This document shows positions 25,368 through 34,025 of a stretch of DNA of 62,755 nucleotides, in pieces; position 1 is the first letter of the stretch; the number at the start of each line of letters is the position of its first letter. The stretch comes from a virus, in IMG/VR virus record IMGVR_UViG_3300009408_000004, positions 1-62,755 of that record. The stretch is one strand, 5' to 3'. The notes below the pieces were generated by a model, which saw only the letters and a list, made by a program, of their open reading frames with translations, did no database searches and was not told the DNA's origin. A program made the translations under genes and the position numbers.

Positions 25368-28300
25368 TCAGTCGGGCACTTCTTCCCAGTACCCACGAGC
25401 CAGTATCGACTGCCAGTTGTATGGGCCAGACAGCTCAGAACCGTCAGGTCTGCCGAGCATGACTTCAGCGGTGCCGTCTCCGGGTACGTCTGGGTTGCCA
25501 GAGGTGTTAGCGCTTTTGCTTTTGGCTAGTTCACTTTCTTCATTGTCCCAAGGAGCTTCTGGAGGCAGCCAATTTAGCAAGCGGGCAAAACCAAAATTGC
25601 CCTGCGCTTTGGCTACAGCTACTTGCTCTTGGTCAGTGCCATCAAATATTCTACCATCCCCGTCACCGTCACGAGGCGATGAAGCTCCTAAATAAGCATC
25701 CATGTCAGAAGCAAGATCCTTCGTTCTCGTATTGAATGAATAACCAAGAGAAACTGGCCCCTGTGTATCAAAGGAAATGAACTCGGACTCGTTAAATGCC
25801 CCCGGACCAGTCAAAGAAGTAGACCAGATTGATGCGGCAGGAACAAAAGCGCCCTGCACAACGCTCAAATGGCCATAGTTATGGCCCCTAGCAAATGCCT
25901 TGGCAGTGTCGATATTTGTAGTCCACGAGCTGAGTGGTTGCCTGTCTAGCTGACCACCATCAACGTCTACGGTGTACTTCCTGTACCTATGCCCAATGTT
26001 GTCAGGGTCGTAGTTAGCCATACTCTCAACATCCTCAGAGCGTTTACTGGCTGGTATAAACCCTGCCTCCTCATAAGGTATTCTAGTGCCACGATGTAGC
26101 TTCATCTTTTCGTAGCCCAAAGCTTCCAGCAAGCCCTGAGTCTCAGAGTACACAGCTTTACCAAAACGATCAACAAAGTCAGAATCAGCAGGCAGCGCAT
26201 GATCACGGTTAAAGCTGGCTACAGGGTCAGAAAAGACATGTTCTCTATCTGCGAAACCAGAATAAGAACCTTTGTCATTTATGAACTCTCCACCCCACTT
26301 CTGCAAAGCTTGTGAGCTAGGTGATGCCGCTGACTTTGCCCATCCTCTGACTAGCTCATTGACCATGCTTTTGACTGAGTATACGGCGCTGTCACCATGC
26401 CCTTCAAAGCCGCTATCACTAACCCTATCGGTAATACGATTCACAATCGACTGCTTCATTGCTGGCCGAAACCAGCCAGACACTATCCCCTGAGCATTCA
26501 CGTACTCACGCAGGCCATAACTCAGACTGCCCCCACTGTACCCCTCAATAGCATGGGCAGTTGTAAATGGTTGCCCACCTTCATAGTGCCCATGAGACAA
26601 GCCTTGCTTTACACTAGAACCATCACCTTTGCTGCCACCAAAGCTACGCACTTCAGCAGTAAGCACATCAGCGTAAACACTTAGCCCGTGGTGGAACGTA
26701 TCAGGCATAAAGTCGCCCCATATCCCACCATATGCGTCCTTGTAGCTCTTTACAGGATAGTTGCCCGCCAAAGACTCAATCTTGAACAAAGTTAGAACGT
26801 CCTCTACAGCACCAAGTTTTGCGTCACTATTAAGAGCGGCAATTTCTTTAGCTGTGGTTACAGAGTGGCTAGCCTGAAACTCCTGCAACCGAGTCTGTAC
26901 TTCGATTACTCGGCTAACTCGGTCAAGGCTCTTGCTGCGCTCAACAGTAGCCCGGCTTATTGCCGCCACAATTTGGTACCTAAGTTCGTCCGCAAGTGAT
27001 GTCTGCTCTGCCTCTATCAGCTGCCTAAAGGGAGAAGCTTCTATCTCTGCTTGCCGCTCATCAGTGTGAACAGCTTTGTAGTCAGATACAATAGTCTCGT
27101 AGTCACCAGCATCCATAACTTCTTTTGCTATGGCTTCCAGCTCGGCATCGTCTACCAGCTCGATAGTTTTGGCAGCGTTGTGGATTCTATGCCTGAACTT
27201 CAATCCTCTTCTTGTAAGTGCTTTAAGCGTGATTAGGTCTGCTGGACTAAGGACTTGCAGCCCGAGCACTTTGTCTAGCTCGGCCGTATCCTTCGCAGCC
27301 AAAGCACCCAATAAAGCAATCTTACTGTCAACGTCCTCAGCTTTGCTCACAGCGTGTGCATACAAGTCCATAAACTCAGAGCCACTAACTGCTTTGCCAC
27401 TATCGAGTAATTGCAATGCCAAATCAGGCCCAAAGATTTGGGTAACCTGCCCAATGGCATCTCTGCCGCCCCCCTCGTCGGCACTTGTGAAGCGACCTGT
27501 CTCGTCATTATGCCATGGGTTACCAGAGGTATTGGCGCTCTTGCTTTTGGCTATGTCACCACCCTCGGCAGTAGCAAATATGCCTAACTCATCGTGGTAC
27601 GTGTTGAACTTGGCCACAAAAGCTCTCAGATATTCAGGGAGCGGTGGAGGTACAAAAGCTGGGGTAGAAGGAACAGCTGGCGATGTTTGTTCCACTGTGA
27701 TTACTGTGACCTCTGAAGACCCCCACGGCTGGATATCCACAACTTTGAACTCGCCTCCACCAACAGCTTCCCGAAGTGTTCCTTCTTGCCATCGGCTCGG
27801 GTCCATTACAATAAACTGCTTGCGATCCTTCGGCTCAATCTTGTAGAGCACTTCGTGTTCTTCGCCATATTGAGACGCCCAGCCAGCGAAACGAGCTGCG
27901 TCCCCAGCTGAGCCTCCCCAAGACCGTGGTTTCATGCTGACGGTATCCCCCACCTTCGGCAAAACACTCTCGGCAGTGCCACGATAGAAAGGGTACCGCT
28001 CTTTAGCCATGCCATCGGCTTGAGCCAAGCTCAAACGTATGTGCGCCGCTGCTTGGCTGTGTGCAGTTTCTTCTACTGCCCCTCCTGCGCCCTGTTTGTC
28101 GAACTCGTCCAAGATTGGGCCGATGTTGTGATGTCCTGCCCACAGGTAAAAGACTCCAGCTCTAGCTGACCGGCGTCTAATTTCATGGCCATCAACTGCC
28201 CCTAGATACGGGCGAGGGTCGTAGTCATCCGGGTTAGCAACGACACCACTATCAGCACTGGCAAACCGTCCCAGCTCGTCGTGGTTTGCATTGAACTTCT

Positions 28301-31300
28301 CAACTGCCCCAGCAGGGCGCTCCATCGAGCCGCTGAGAAGCTCCCACACCCATTCTGGCATCTCAGCTGGGGGAGCGAACGCCTTGGAGACAGAGCGCTC
28401 CTGAGAGGTGCCATCGAGCACCTTACCGTCACCGTCACCGTCGATCGGTAGCCAGCCTGATACTGGGTCGAACACATGTGTCTGGCGAATCGTGATGGTG
28501 TGCAGAGTCCCGTGCTCTTGAGCTGCATCGTCCCAGCTATTGCGCTCGTGCGATACAACCTCGAAAGCACCTTGAGTCACATACTCAGAGATCCGCTCTG
28601 ACGGATATATCTCAGTGGGGCTTTTCAGTGCCCTGTGCGGGCCAACCAGCTTGAATATCACATCGGGTTGCGGACCGCGGTCGAACAGCGAATCATAGGT
28701 ACCTTCGGCCTCAAACCCCGGATCAGGGCGAGCATGATTCTCTGCCACTTTGTAACCATTAGTCCACGCTGACAGTGGAGCAGTCCACGAGTCTCCGGGT
28801 CTAAGCCTAAGTATTGGGCTGCCCGGCCAGCGGTCCGTGTACCCGCCTCCTTCTCGAAGGTTGGCGAGGCCTCGATACAGAGGCTCGTCACCGTTCCTGA
28901 GAGTTGAGGGGTCGGCCGCAATTGCACGAAGCATCGAAGCAGATTGCTCGATGTCCACATGGCTCCGGTACAGCACGGGGTCCACGTTCTCGTGCGTCAC
29001 AGCGTTGTTAAGCCCCATCAACCGAGCCGACACCGCTCGTAGATCAGACGAGCCTTGGTAGTAAGCCCACTTGTCAGAGTAGAGCTTGCCCCAGTCAAAC
29101 CTGCCTTGACTGTCCCACTCACCAGCTTCACCTGCCATTGAAAAGCGGTGCGGTTGGTCAGCGCTAAGGGGGTGCCAGTTGGCAGCATCGGCAATGCTCA
29201 AAGGAGACTCAGGCCCAGTGAACCTGCCTGTCTCATCTGAGTGCCAAGGGTTGCCTTGAGTGTTGGCACTCTTGCTTTTGGCAAGCTCGTCATCTTCCCA
29301 CCAAGGAGTTTCTGGGGGCAGCCAATTGAGCAACTGATCCATAGCGCTCAAGCCACTTGCTTTGGCCACAGCAGCTTGCTCTTGGTCAGTTCCGTCAAAG
29401 ACCTTGCCGTCACCATCGCCATCACGAGGAGCACGAGTGGCAGCGATCAAGTCACGAGCTTCTTGAGCATTAGTCTGCGCAACTAGTTCATCAAGCCTCT
29501 GGGTGTCCTGCCATGTCCAATCATACCCAGTAGGGGCTGTGATATCAAACTGCACAGCAGCTGTGCCGGGAGTATCGAAAGCAATCACTTCACTTTCAAT
29601 TGAAGCGCCCGGACCAGTCAACGCAGTTGACCAAATTGCTGCGCTAGGAATACGAGCTGTCTGTATAGCAGCTACATAACCTGTCCCGCCCCAGCCCCCG
29701 TAGGCAAACTCTGATGCTGTATCAAAGTCAATACTCCACGAGCTAAGTGGTTGGCGGTCTAAAGCGTCAGCCTTTACATCCACAGAAAAGGTGTCGTGAT
29801 AGTAGCTGTTCTTGTTATTAGTTTTGAGGTTCTGGTCATAGATATCAGTAATCTCAGCTAGAACTTCGACAGCTGCTTGGTTCGGCATAAGAGAAATGCT
29901 GTCGTCCCACTTCAAGTGTGTCCCACGGCTAGCAAGCAAAGTGTCAATGCCAGCCCCATTTAGCAAGGCTTGTGTCTCTTCGTACACGGCCTGCCCAAAC
30001 GCCTGCACAAAAGTGGAGTCACTAACAACGCCATTGTTGCGGTTGAAGTCAGCAATTGGGTCGGCCAAAGCCCCTTGCCTCTGCGCAAACCCATCCCAAC
30101 TACTTGGGTCACCAGTAAACTCAGATGCCCACCACTGAAGAGCTTGGGACTGGAAGCTAGCTGATGAGCTAGCCCACCCCCTAATTAGCTTGTCAGCAAG
30201 TTGCTTTGTGCGAGACAAGTCGTTTCGGTATGCGCTGTAGCCAATCTTGCCAATGCGCTCCGACAGTCGATCGACAATTGACATCTTTAGCGCTGAACGA
30301 AAATCGTCAGCTGCAAAGTTGCCGCTAGACAGCCAATTACTTTCGGCCATGGTGTTCAAAAACTTAGAGCTAGCAGCCAAAGTGTCAACTATTTGACTTG
30401 TGCCGGATAAAGTCCTGCCCACATCAGCAGCTTCAGAGCGAGTTGGGTGCTGGCTAAGGTCGACGCTAGTCACTTCACCATGCTCTGACGACAAGCCTCT
30501 AACAGCTCTAGTAATTAGATTGGCATATACCTGCTTGAGTGTAACCTCTGGGGAGCTAAGCAGCTTCTGCTCTACACTTGTGTCTCTGTGGTGGTATAAA
30601 GCCCCAATCACTTCAGCAGCACTATCCAGAGGTATGCTGTTGCCACTAGTGTCATTGACAGCATCAATATACGACCCAGTAGGAATAGCTTCGGCCAGCA
30701 CTCTGGCAAGCTCAACATTGGCTCGCACGTCATACCCGGCGCTACCTCCGCCCTCTCGTTGGTTTTCGTAAATGTGCTGTTTTTTCATGGACCTTAAATG
30801 GCCCAAGGCAATTATCCCGACACCGCGATTGCTACCGTGCCCCGCCTCCAACATTTCGGCCACTGAAGCAAAGCCCAAGGAGCGTTTGACACTGTGCAGC
30901 TCTTCTCTACCGCCCAGTTGAGCCTCGACAAAAGCATCAATGGCTCTCCGTGCTTTTGCCCTAGCTTCTGGCACCGCTGTAAGCTCTTGGCCGGGGTACT
31001 CTTCAGTTTCAGAAATCAATTCTCCCAGTACCACAGCAGTGGTGTTAAGCTGAGCACGAGCAGCCACATACTCAGCCTCTAACTCGCTAAGTCTAGCAAC
31101 TGTATCTCTGTCACTAATAACAAGTGCATCTAGTATAGAGACTGCCTCACGAGGAGCGCTTGCAGCCAGCTGCTGGTACTCCTGCACTAATTCATCCATG
31201 CGGAGAGAGGTGTTTCCGTACTCAGCAATCCTAGCTTCAACCCCAGCTAGGTACAGCTCGTCTGCGCTAGTGAACCTGCCTGTCTCATTTGAGTGCCATG

Positions 31301-32297
31301 GATTGCCCTGAGTATTGGTGCTTTTGGACTTGGAAAGCTCGGCGGTAGCTGACAGCGCAGCCACAAGAGGGAGGTGCAAGTTTGGCTGCCACTTGTCCAC
31401 TTTGCCCAACTCATCATGAAAAATTAGCCCTGTGGTACAACGACAGTGGGGGTGAGACTCAGGCGGTACCAGCACCTGCTTGCCGTTGTCGAGCAGCCAC
31501 GGGCTGCCCAAATCAACAGGCACACCTTGCATTGGCCCACACACAGGGCACACCAACTCGTCTTGAGCCGTGATCCAAATGCGCTGAGTGCGTTGCGGGA
31601 GCCAACCTTTGGTCTGCATCCCCCGCCAGAAGGTCAACTGGCCTCGACTAACTGCCTGTGCCACCTCTGTACGGGCAATCATGTTCCCACGGTAGGTACG
31701 CAACCGGCCTGCGTACCCATTGGACAGTTGCGTAGCTCGGGCAGGGGTCGTGCCGCCAAGCACCAACGTGTCGTGGTAACGGTTCACTGCTTGCACGTGG
31801 GCCGGGAGCAGCCCCACTTGTGCCCTGATCTCTCTGGCTAACCGCTCTTTGCGCCACGAAGCGTCAATAGCTTCTTGAATCACAGCCAGCACACCATTGT
31901 TGGTGGCTTGCGTAACCCCAACCAAGTTCATTTGGATTGCATCGAAAGCGGCCAGCACTTCAGGGTTCTCAGCTGAAAAGTCAATCGCCATTTCGATGTC
32001 ACTCAGACCCACCGCTCCAGCGGTCACAGTGTGGCCACCATGAAAAGCCTCTATGAGCAGCTGCTCTATGCCTGCGGTGTCATATTCCAGCAGTGAGCTT
32101 TGGTGGTACAGCTCGGTGATTGAAATATCCCCTTGAATGTATTCAGCGATCAAGTCCGACAGCTCGCCGTCGTTGGCCGAGTCCACAACTGTCCCTAGCC
32201 ACAACATGGCAGCAGTTGGTTCCAACCCAGCAATATAAGCCACTACCCGGTCAAGGATTTCAGTCCCTGAGTAGAGCAGCTCAGATGAAGCAGGCAT
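25368..32297 (-). CDS. MuF minor capsid protein fused to four ART-like effector modules
   Basis: A 2309-residue protein. Residues 1-300 are a MuF/SPP1 gp7 head morphogenesis domain with MIARTEVAQAVSRGQ near 206, CPVC near 248 and HPHCRC near 283. Four R-S-E-type ADP-ribosyltransferase-like modules follow: (1) Arg near 791, LSSWS near 852, ESE near 900-902; (2) YRG near 1142, LSAWT near 1177, SEY...FE near 1237-1246; (3) YRG near 1439, SWGGS near 1463, Glu near 1509-1516; (4) HRGT near 2069, LSSWTT near 2123, ESE near 2170-2172. Modules 1 and 4 are paralogs with long helical N-terminal parts. HDExGRF linkers lie near 325-345, 1005-1027, 1333-1350, 1562-1579 and 1582-1606, and three DGDGDG loops close modules 1, 2 and 4. 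The protein ends in a linker remnant. The ATG overlaps the portal stop as TAATG. MuF proteins enter the capsid, so the ART modules are likely injected; targets unknown. Confidence 0.88.
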   Translation of the reverse strand: MPASSELLYSGTEILDRVVAYIAGLEPTAAMLWLGTVVDSANDGELSDLIAEYIQGDISITELYHQSSLLEYDTAGIEQLLIEAFHGGHTVTAGAVGLSDIEMAIDFSAENPEVLAAFDAIQMNLVGVTQATNNGVLAVIQEAIDASWRKERLAREIRAQVGLLPAHVQAVNRYHDTLVLGGTTPARATQLSNGYAGRLRTYRGNMIARTEVAQAVSRGQLTFWRGMQTKGWLPQRTQRIWITAQDELVCPVCGPMQGVPVDLGSPWLLDNGKQVLVPPESHPHCRCTTGLIFHDELGKVDKWQPNLHLPLVAALSATAELSKSKSTNTQGNPWHSNETGRFTSADELYLAGVEARIAEYGNTSLRMDELVQEYQQLAASAPREAVSILDALVISDRDTVARLSELEAEYVAARAQLNTTAVVLGELISETEEYPGQELTAVPEARAKARRAIDAFVEAQLGGREELHSVKRSLGFASVAEMLEAGHGSNRGVGIIALGHLRSMKKQHIYENQREGGGSAGYDVRANVELARVLAEAIPTGSYIDAVNDTSGNSIPLDSAAEVIGALYHHRDTSVEQKLLSSPEVTLKQVYANLITRAVRGLSSEHGEVTSVDLSQHPTRSEAADVGRTLSGTSQIVDTLAASSKFLNTMAESNWLSSGNFAADDFRSALKMSIVDRLSERIGKIGYSAYRNDLSRTKQLADKLIRGWASSSASFQSQALQWWASEFTGDPSSWDGFAQRQGALADPIADFNRNNGVVSDSTFVQAFGQAVYEETQALLNGAGIDTLLASRGTHLKWDDSISLMPNQAAVEVLAEITDIYDQNLKTNNKNSYYHDTFSVDVKADALDRQPLSSWSIDFDTASEFAYGGWGGTGYVAAIQTARIPSAAIWSTALTGPGASIESEVIAFDTPGTAAVQFDITAPTGYDWTWQDTQRLDELVAQTNAQEARDLIAATRAPRDGDGDGKVFDGTDQEQAAVAKASGLSAMDQLLNWLPPETPWWEDDELAKSKSANTQGNPWHSDETGRFTGPESPLSIADAANWHPLSADQPHRFSMAGEAGEWDSQGRFDWGKLYSDKWAYYQGSSDLRAVSARLMGLNNAVTHENVDPVLYRSHVDIEQSASMLRAIAADPSTLRNGDEPLYRGLANLREGGGYTDRWPGSPILRLRPGDSWTAPLSAWTNGYKVAENHARPDPGFEAEGTYDSLFDRGPQPDVIFKLVGPHRALKSPTEIYPSERISEYVTQGAFEVVSHERNSWDDAAQEHGTLHTITIRQTHVFDPVSGWLPIDGDGDGKVLDGTSQERSVSKAFAPPAEMPEWVWELLSGSMERPAGAVEKFNANHDELGRFASADSGVVANPDDYDPRPYLGAVDGHEIRRRSARAGVFYLWAGHHNIGPILDEFDKQGAGGAVEETAHSQAAAHIRLSLAQADGMAKERYPFYRGTAESVLPKVGDTVSMKPRSWGGSAGDAARFAGWASQYGEEHEVLYKIEPKDRKQFIVMDPSRWQEGTLREAVGGGEFKVVDIQPWGSSEVTVITVEQTSPAVPSTPAFVPPPLPEYLRAFVAKFNTYHDELGIFATAEGGDIAKSKSANTSGNPWHNDETGRFTSADEGGGRDAIGQVTQIFGPDLALQLLDSGKAVSGSEFMDLYAHAVSKAEDVDSKIALLGALAAKDTAELDKVLGLQVLSPADLITLKALTRRGLKFRHRIHNAAKTIELVDDAELEAIAKEVMDAGDYETIVSDYKAVHTDERQAEIEASPFRQLIEAEQTSLADELRYQIVAAISRATVERSKSLDRVSRVIEVQTRLQEFQASHSVTTAKEIAALNSDAKLGAVEDVLTLFKIESLAGNYPVKSYKDAYGGIWGDFMPDTFHHGLSVYADVLTAEVRSFGGSKGDGSSVKQGLSHGHYEGGQPFTTAHAIEGYSGGSLSYGLREYVNAQGIVSGWFRPAMKQSIVNRITDRVSDSGFEGHGDSAVYSVKSMVNELVRGWAKSAASPSSQALQKWGGEFINDKGSYSGFADREHVFSDPVASFNRDHALPADSDFVDRFGKAVYSETQGLLEALGYEKMKLHRGTRIPYEEAGFIPASKRSEDVESMANYDPDNIGHRYRKYTVDVDGGQLDRQPLSSWTTNIDTAKAFARGHNYGHLSVVQGAFVPAASIWSTSLTGPGAFNESEFISFDTQGPVSLGYSFNTRTKDLASDMDAYLGASSPRDGDGDGRIFDGTDQEQVAVAKAQGNFGFARLLNWLPPEAPWDNEESELAKSKSANTSGNPDVPGDGTAEVMLGRPDGSELSGPYNWQSILARGYWEEVPD
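25489..25530 (-). repeat. Truncated linker repeat at C-terminus of MuF polyprotein
   Basis: Encodes AKSKSANTSGNPDVPGDG, i.e. the front half of the linker without the WHxDExGRF part. It looks like a broken copy left by loss of a further module. Confidence 0.75.
27480..27552 (-). repeat. Linker DNA repeat copy
   Basis: Encodes AKSKSANTSGNPWHNDETGR before ART module 4. A second, different HDELGIF linker stands directly upstream, giving two linkers in tandem without a module between them. Confidence 0.85.
29218..29285 (-). repeat. Linker DNA repeat copy
   Basis: Encodes AKSKSANTQGNPWHSDETGR between ART modules 1 and 2. DNA is nearly identical to copies in the separate 1904-residue gene, 8 kb or more away. 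Confidence 0.85.
31265..31337 (-). repeat. Linker DNA repeat copy
   Basis: Encodes SKSKSTNTQGNPWHSNETGR at the border between the MuF domain and ART module 1. It is the most diverged of the long copies. Confidence 0.85.
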
Positions 32298-33892
32298 TAG
32301 TAGGCGTCACCTTTGCGGGCGTTTTTGCGTAGGGGCGCAGCTGAGAATGGGGCTGGCACTGTTGGCGCTTTGGTGTTTTGAGTCTTTGTTGTCTTGGCGC
32401 CTAGAGCTGTCTTGGTTGGTTTCTTTTTGGCAGCACTTGCGACAGCCTTGGCTGGAATACTGACTGGTGGCTGTGGCGCAGCACTGGCACCATTGGTGGC
32501 AGGGTTGGCGTTCCCGCCTGCTGGGTTTGCGACCGGCTGTGCGTCGTTGGGGTTGGCTCCTTGTTCCTCTCGCAAAGGCAAGCCTGCTGCTTCTCTGAGG
32601 TAGCTCTCCAGAGCGTTGTCCGGGAATAGCGGGACACCAGCCCCAGCCAGCACTTGGATGTAGTTGCCGAGCGCTCCGAGGTCAGGCGTCTCGATGTCAC
32701 CCGGTACCAGCTTGGGTAGCCGGGTCATGTCAAAGTTGTTGAGGTTGAACAGCCGAGGGATGGCGTGGTTGTTGAAAACGCTGGCGATGCTAGTCAGGTA
32801 GCTCCATAGCGTTGTTGCAAACATGTCGGTCTTGTCAGCCGACATCGCAAACGAGCCATGGGTCTGCTGCCCGAGCAAGATGAAGTCAGCCAGAACTGAG
32901 GTGGCAATCCGCTGGTCGTACCTCGTGATGATTGAGTTGGTGTCAAAGTCTCGGGAGCCGCCAGACGACAGCAGCTCCAGCTTGTAAATCTGGTGCCCTT
33001 GGTCGTCGTACACAGAAGGCATGACAACACCTTCTTGCTCGTCGCGGCGAATATTCGTAATCATCATCTGGTAGTCCTCGAACACAGCCTTTTGCGCAGC
33101 TGTAGCAGTGTCCCGCATGATGGCTGGGTCAACATAGATCACCGGGAAGCCAGCAAGGTCACGCTCAACGCCTATTGCTTCGATTTCCTCCATGCGCTTC
33201 TTGAAATGGTACGACCTGTAAGCATTGCGCAGGATGGACCGGCCCTCTGGGTTGTTCTTGTGGGTGAGGGTACGAAACAGCAGTGCTTTCTCGATGCCAA
33301 TGTCGATACGTTCATAAGTCGGTGGAGCCGATTGCCGCATTCCTTTGATCCCGCCTTTGACATCAAAGATCCAGTCGAGCTTGCTTTCTTGTGCCCTAAT
33401 GGGCATCTTCCGCCACCCAATCTTACCGTCGTCAAACTTCGAGCGTAACTTCGGGTTCTTCTGCTTGGGTCCCTTTCTGATCTTGTAAACCACCTCGTGG
33501 AACGACCACCCATACACCAGCATCGACAAGATTTCAGAGATCAGGTCTTCCCACGAGGTCGACATGTCGTGCAAGCACTCATCGACAAAAGCTGCCATCT
33601 CCTCGTCTTTTTTGTCCTTCGAGTATGGGTCCACTCGCCACGTCACACCACGTAGCAGCTTGTCAATGGCGTAGAGAATCGCACCAATGACCGGGTCGTT
33701 GTCTCGCATCTCCCGGTACATCTGGATCGCCCTGTAGCCACTGAGCTGTGGCAGGAACTCCTCATCGACATAGCCCGTGTGCCTTCGTAGGCCAGTGAGG
33801 CCAGACTCTAGGTACGGGTTGTTGTTGGGATCGAAGTCGGAGAACTCGCCCTCAAGAGGGGCATTTGATGTAGCCGAGCTATCAGTTGGCAT
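32297..33892 (-). CDS. Portal protein (DUF935-like)
   Basis: The 531-residue protein forms the dodecameric ring through which DNA is packaged. It begins with a typical portal region: LRRHTGYVDEEFLPQLSG, MYREMRDNDPVIGAILYA and LLRGVTWRVDP, then YGWSFHEVVYKIR and later GSFAMSADKTDMFATTLW. The last 110 residues are Pro/Ala/Lys-rich and probably disordered. The start ATG has GAGAGG about 5 nt upstream. The gene lies between the large terminase and MuF genes, the standard order, and is the first gene behind a strong putative promoter. Confidence 0.92.
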   Translation of the reverse strand: MPTDSSATSNAPLEGEFSDFDPNNNPYLESGLTGLRRHTGYVDEEFLPQLSGYRAIQMYREMRDNDPVIGAILYAIDKLLRGVTWRVDPYSKDKKDEEMAAFVDECLHDMSTSWEDLISEILSMLVYGWSFHEVVYKIRKGPKQKNPKLRSKFDDGKIGWRKMPIRAQESKLDWIFDVKGGIKGMRQSAPPTYERIDIGIEKALLFRTLTHKNNPEGRSILRNAYRSYHFKKRMEEIEAIGVERDLAGFPVIYVDPAIMRDTATAAQKAVFEDYQMMITNIRRDEQEGVVMPSVYDDQGHQIYKLELLSSGGSRDFDTNSIITRYDQRIATSVLADFILLGQQTHGSFAMSADKTDMFATTLWSYLTSIASVFNNHAIPRLFNLNNFDMTRLPKLVPGDIETPDLGALGNYIQVLAGAGVPLFPDNALESYLREAAGLPLREEQGANPNDAQPVANPAGGNANPATNGASAAPQPPVSIPAKAVASAAKKKPTKTALGAKTTKTQNTKAPTVPAPFSAAPLRKNARKGDAY

Positions 33893-33951
33893 TGCGCCCT
33901 CTCGTCATTGGTGCAGGATGCAAGTGGTGCAAGTCCACTCAACGCACCAAT

Positions 33952-33980
33952 AAGCTAGGTTACAGGAGTGAAGGTGTCAA
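33952..33980 (-). promoter_or_regulatory. Putative sigma70-type promoter for portal/capsid operon
   Basis: On the minus strand the -35 box is a perfect TTGACA (33980-33975) and the -10 is TAGCTT (33957-33952), spaced by exactly 17 nt. The portal start lies about 60 nt downstream. It is the best promoter-like sequence in the window and would start the transcript for portal, MuF and all capsid and tail genes. Confidence 0.7.
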
Positions 33981-34025
33981 TGGGAACGGCTCAGCCCTCC
34001 AATTACCAAAAACCAGCCCGGTGCA

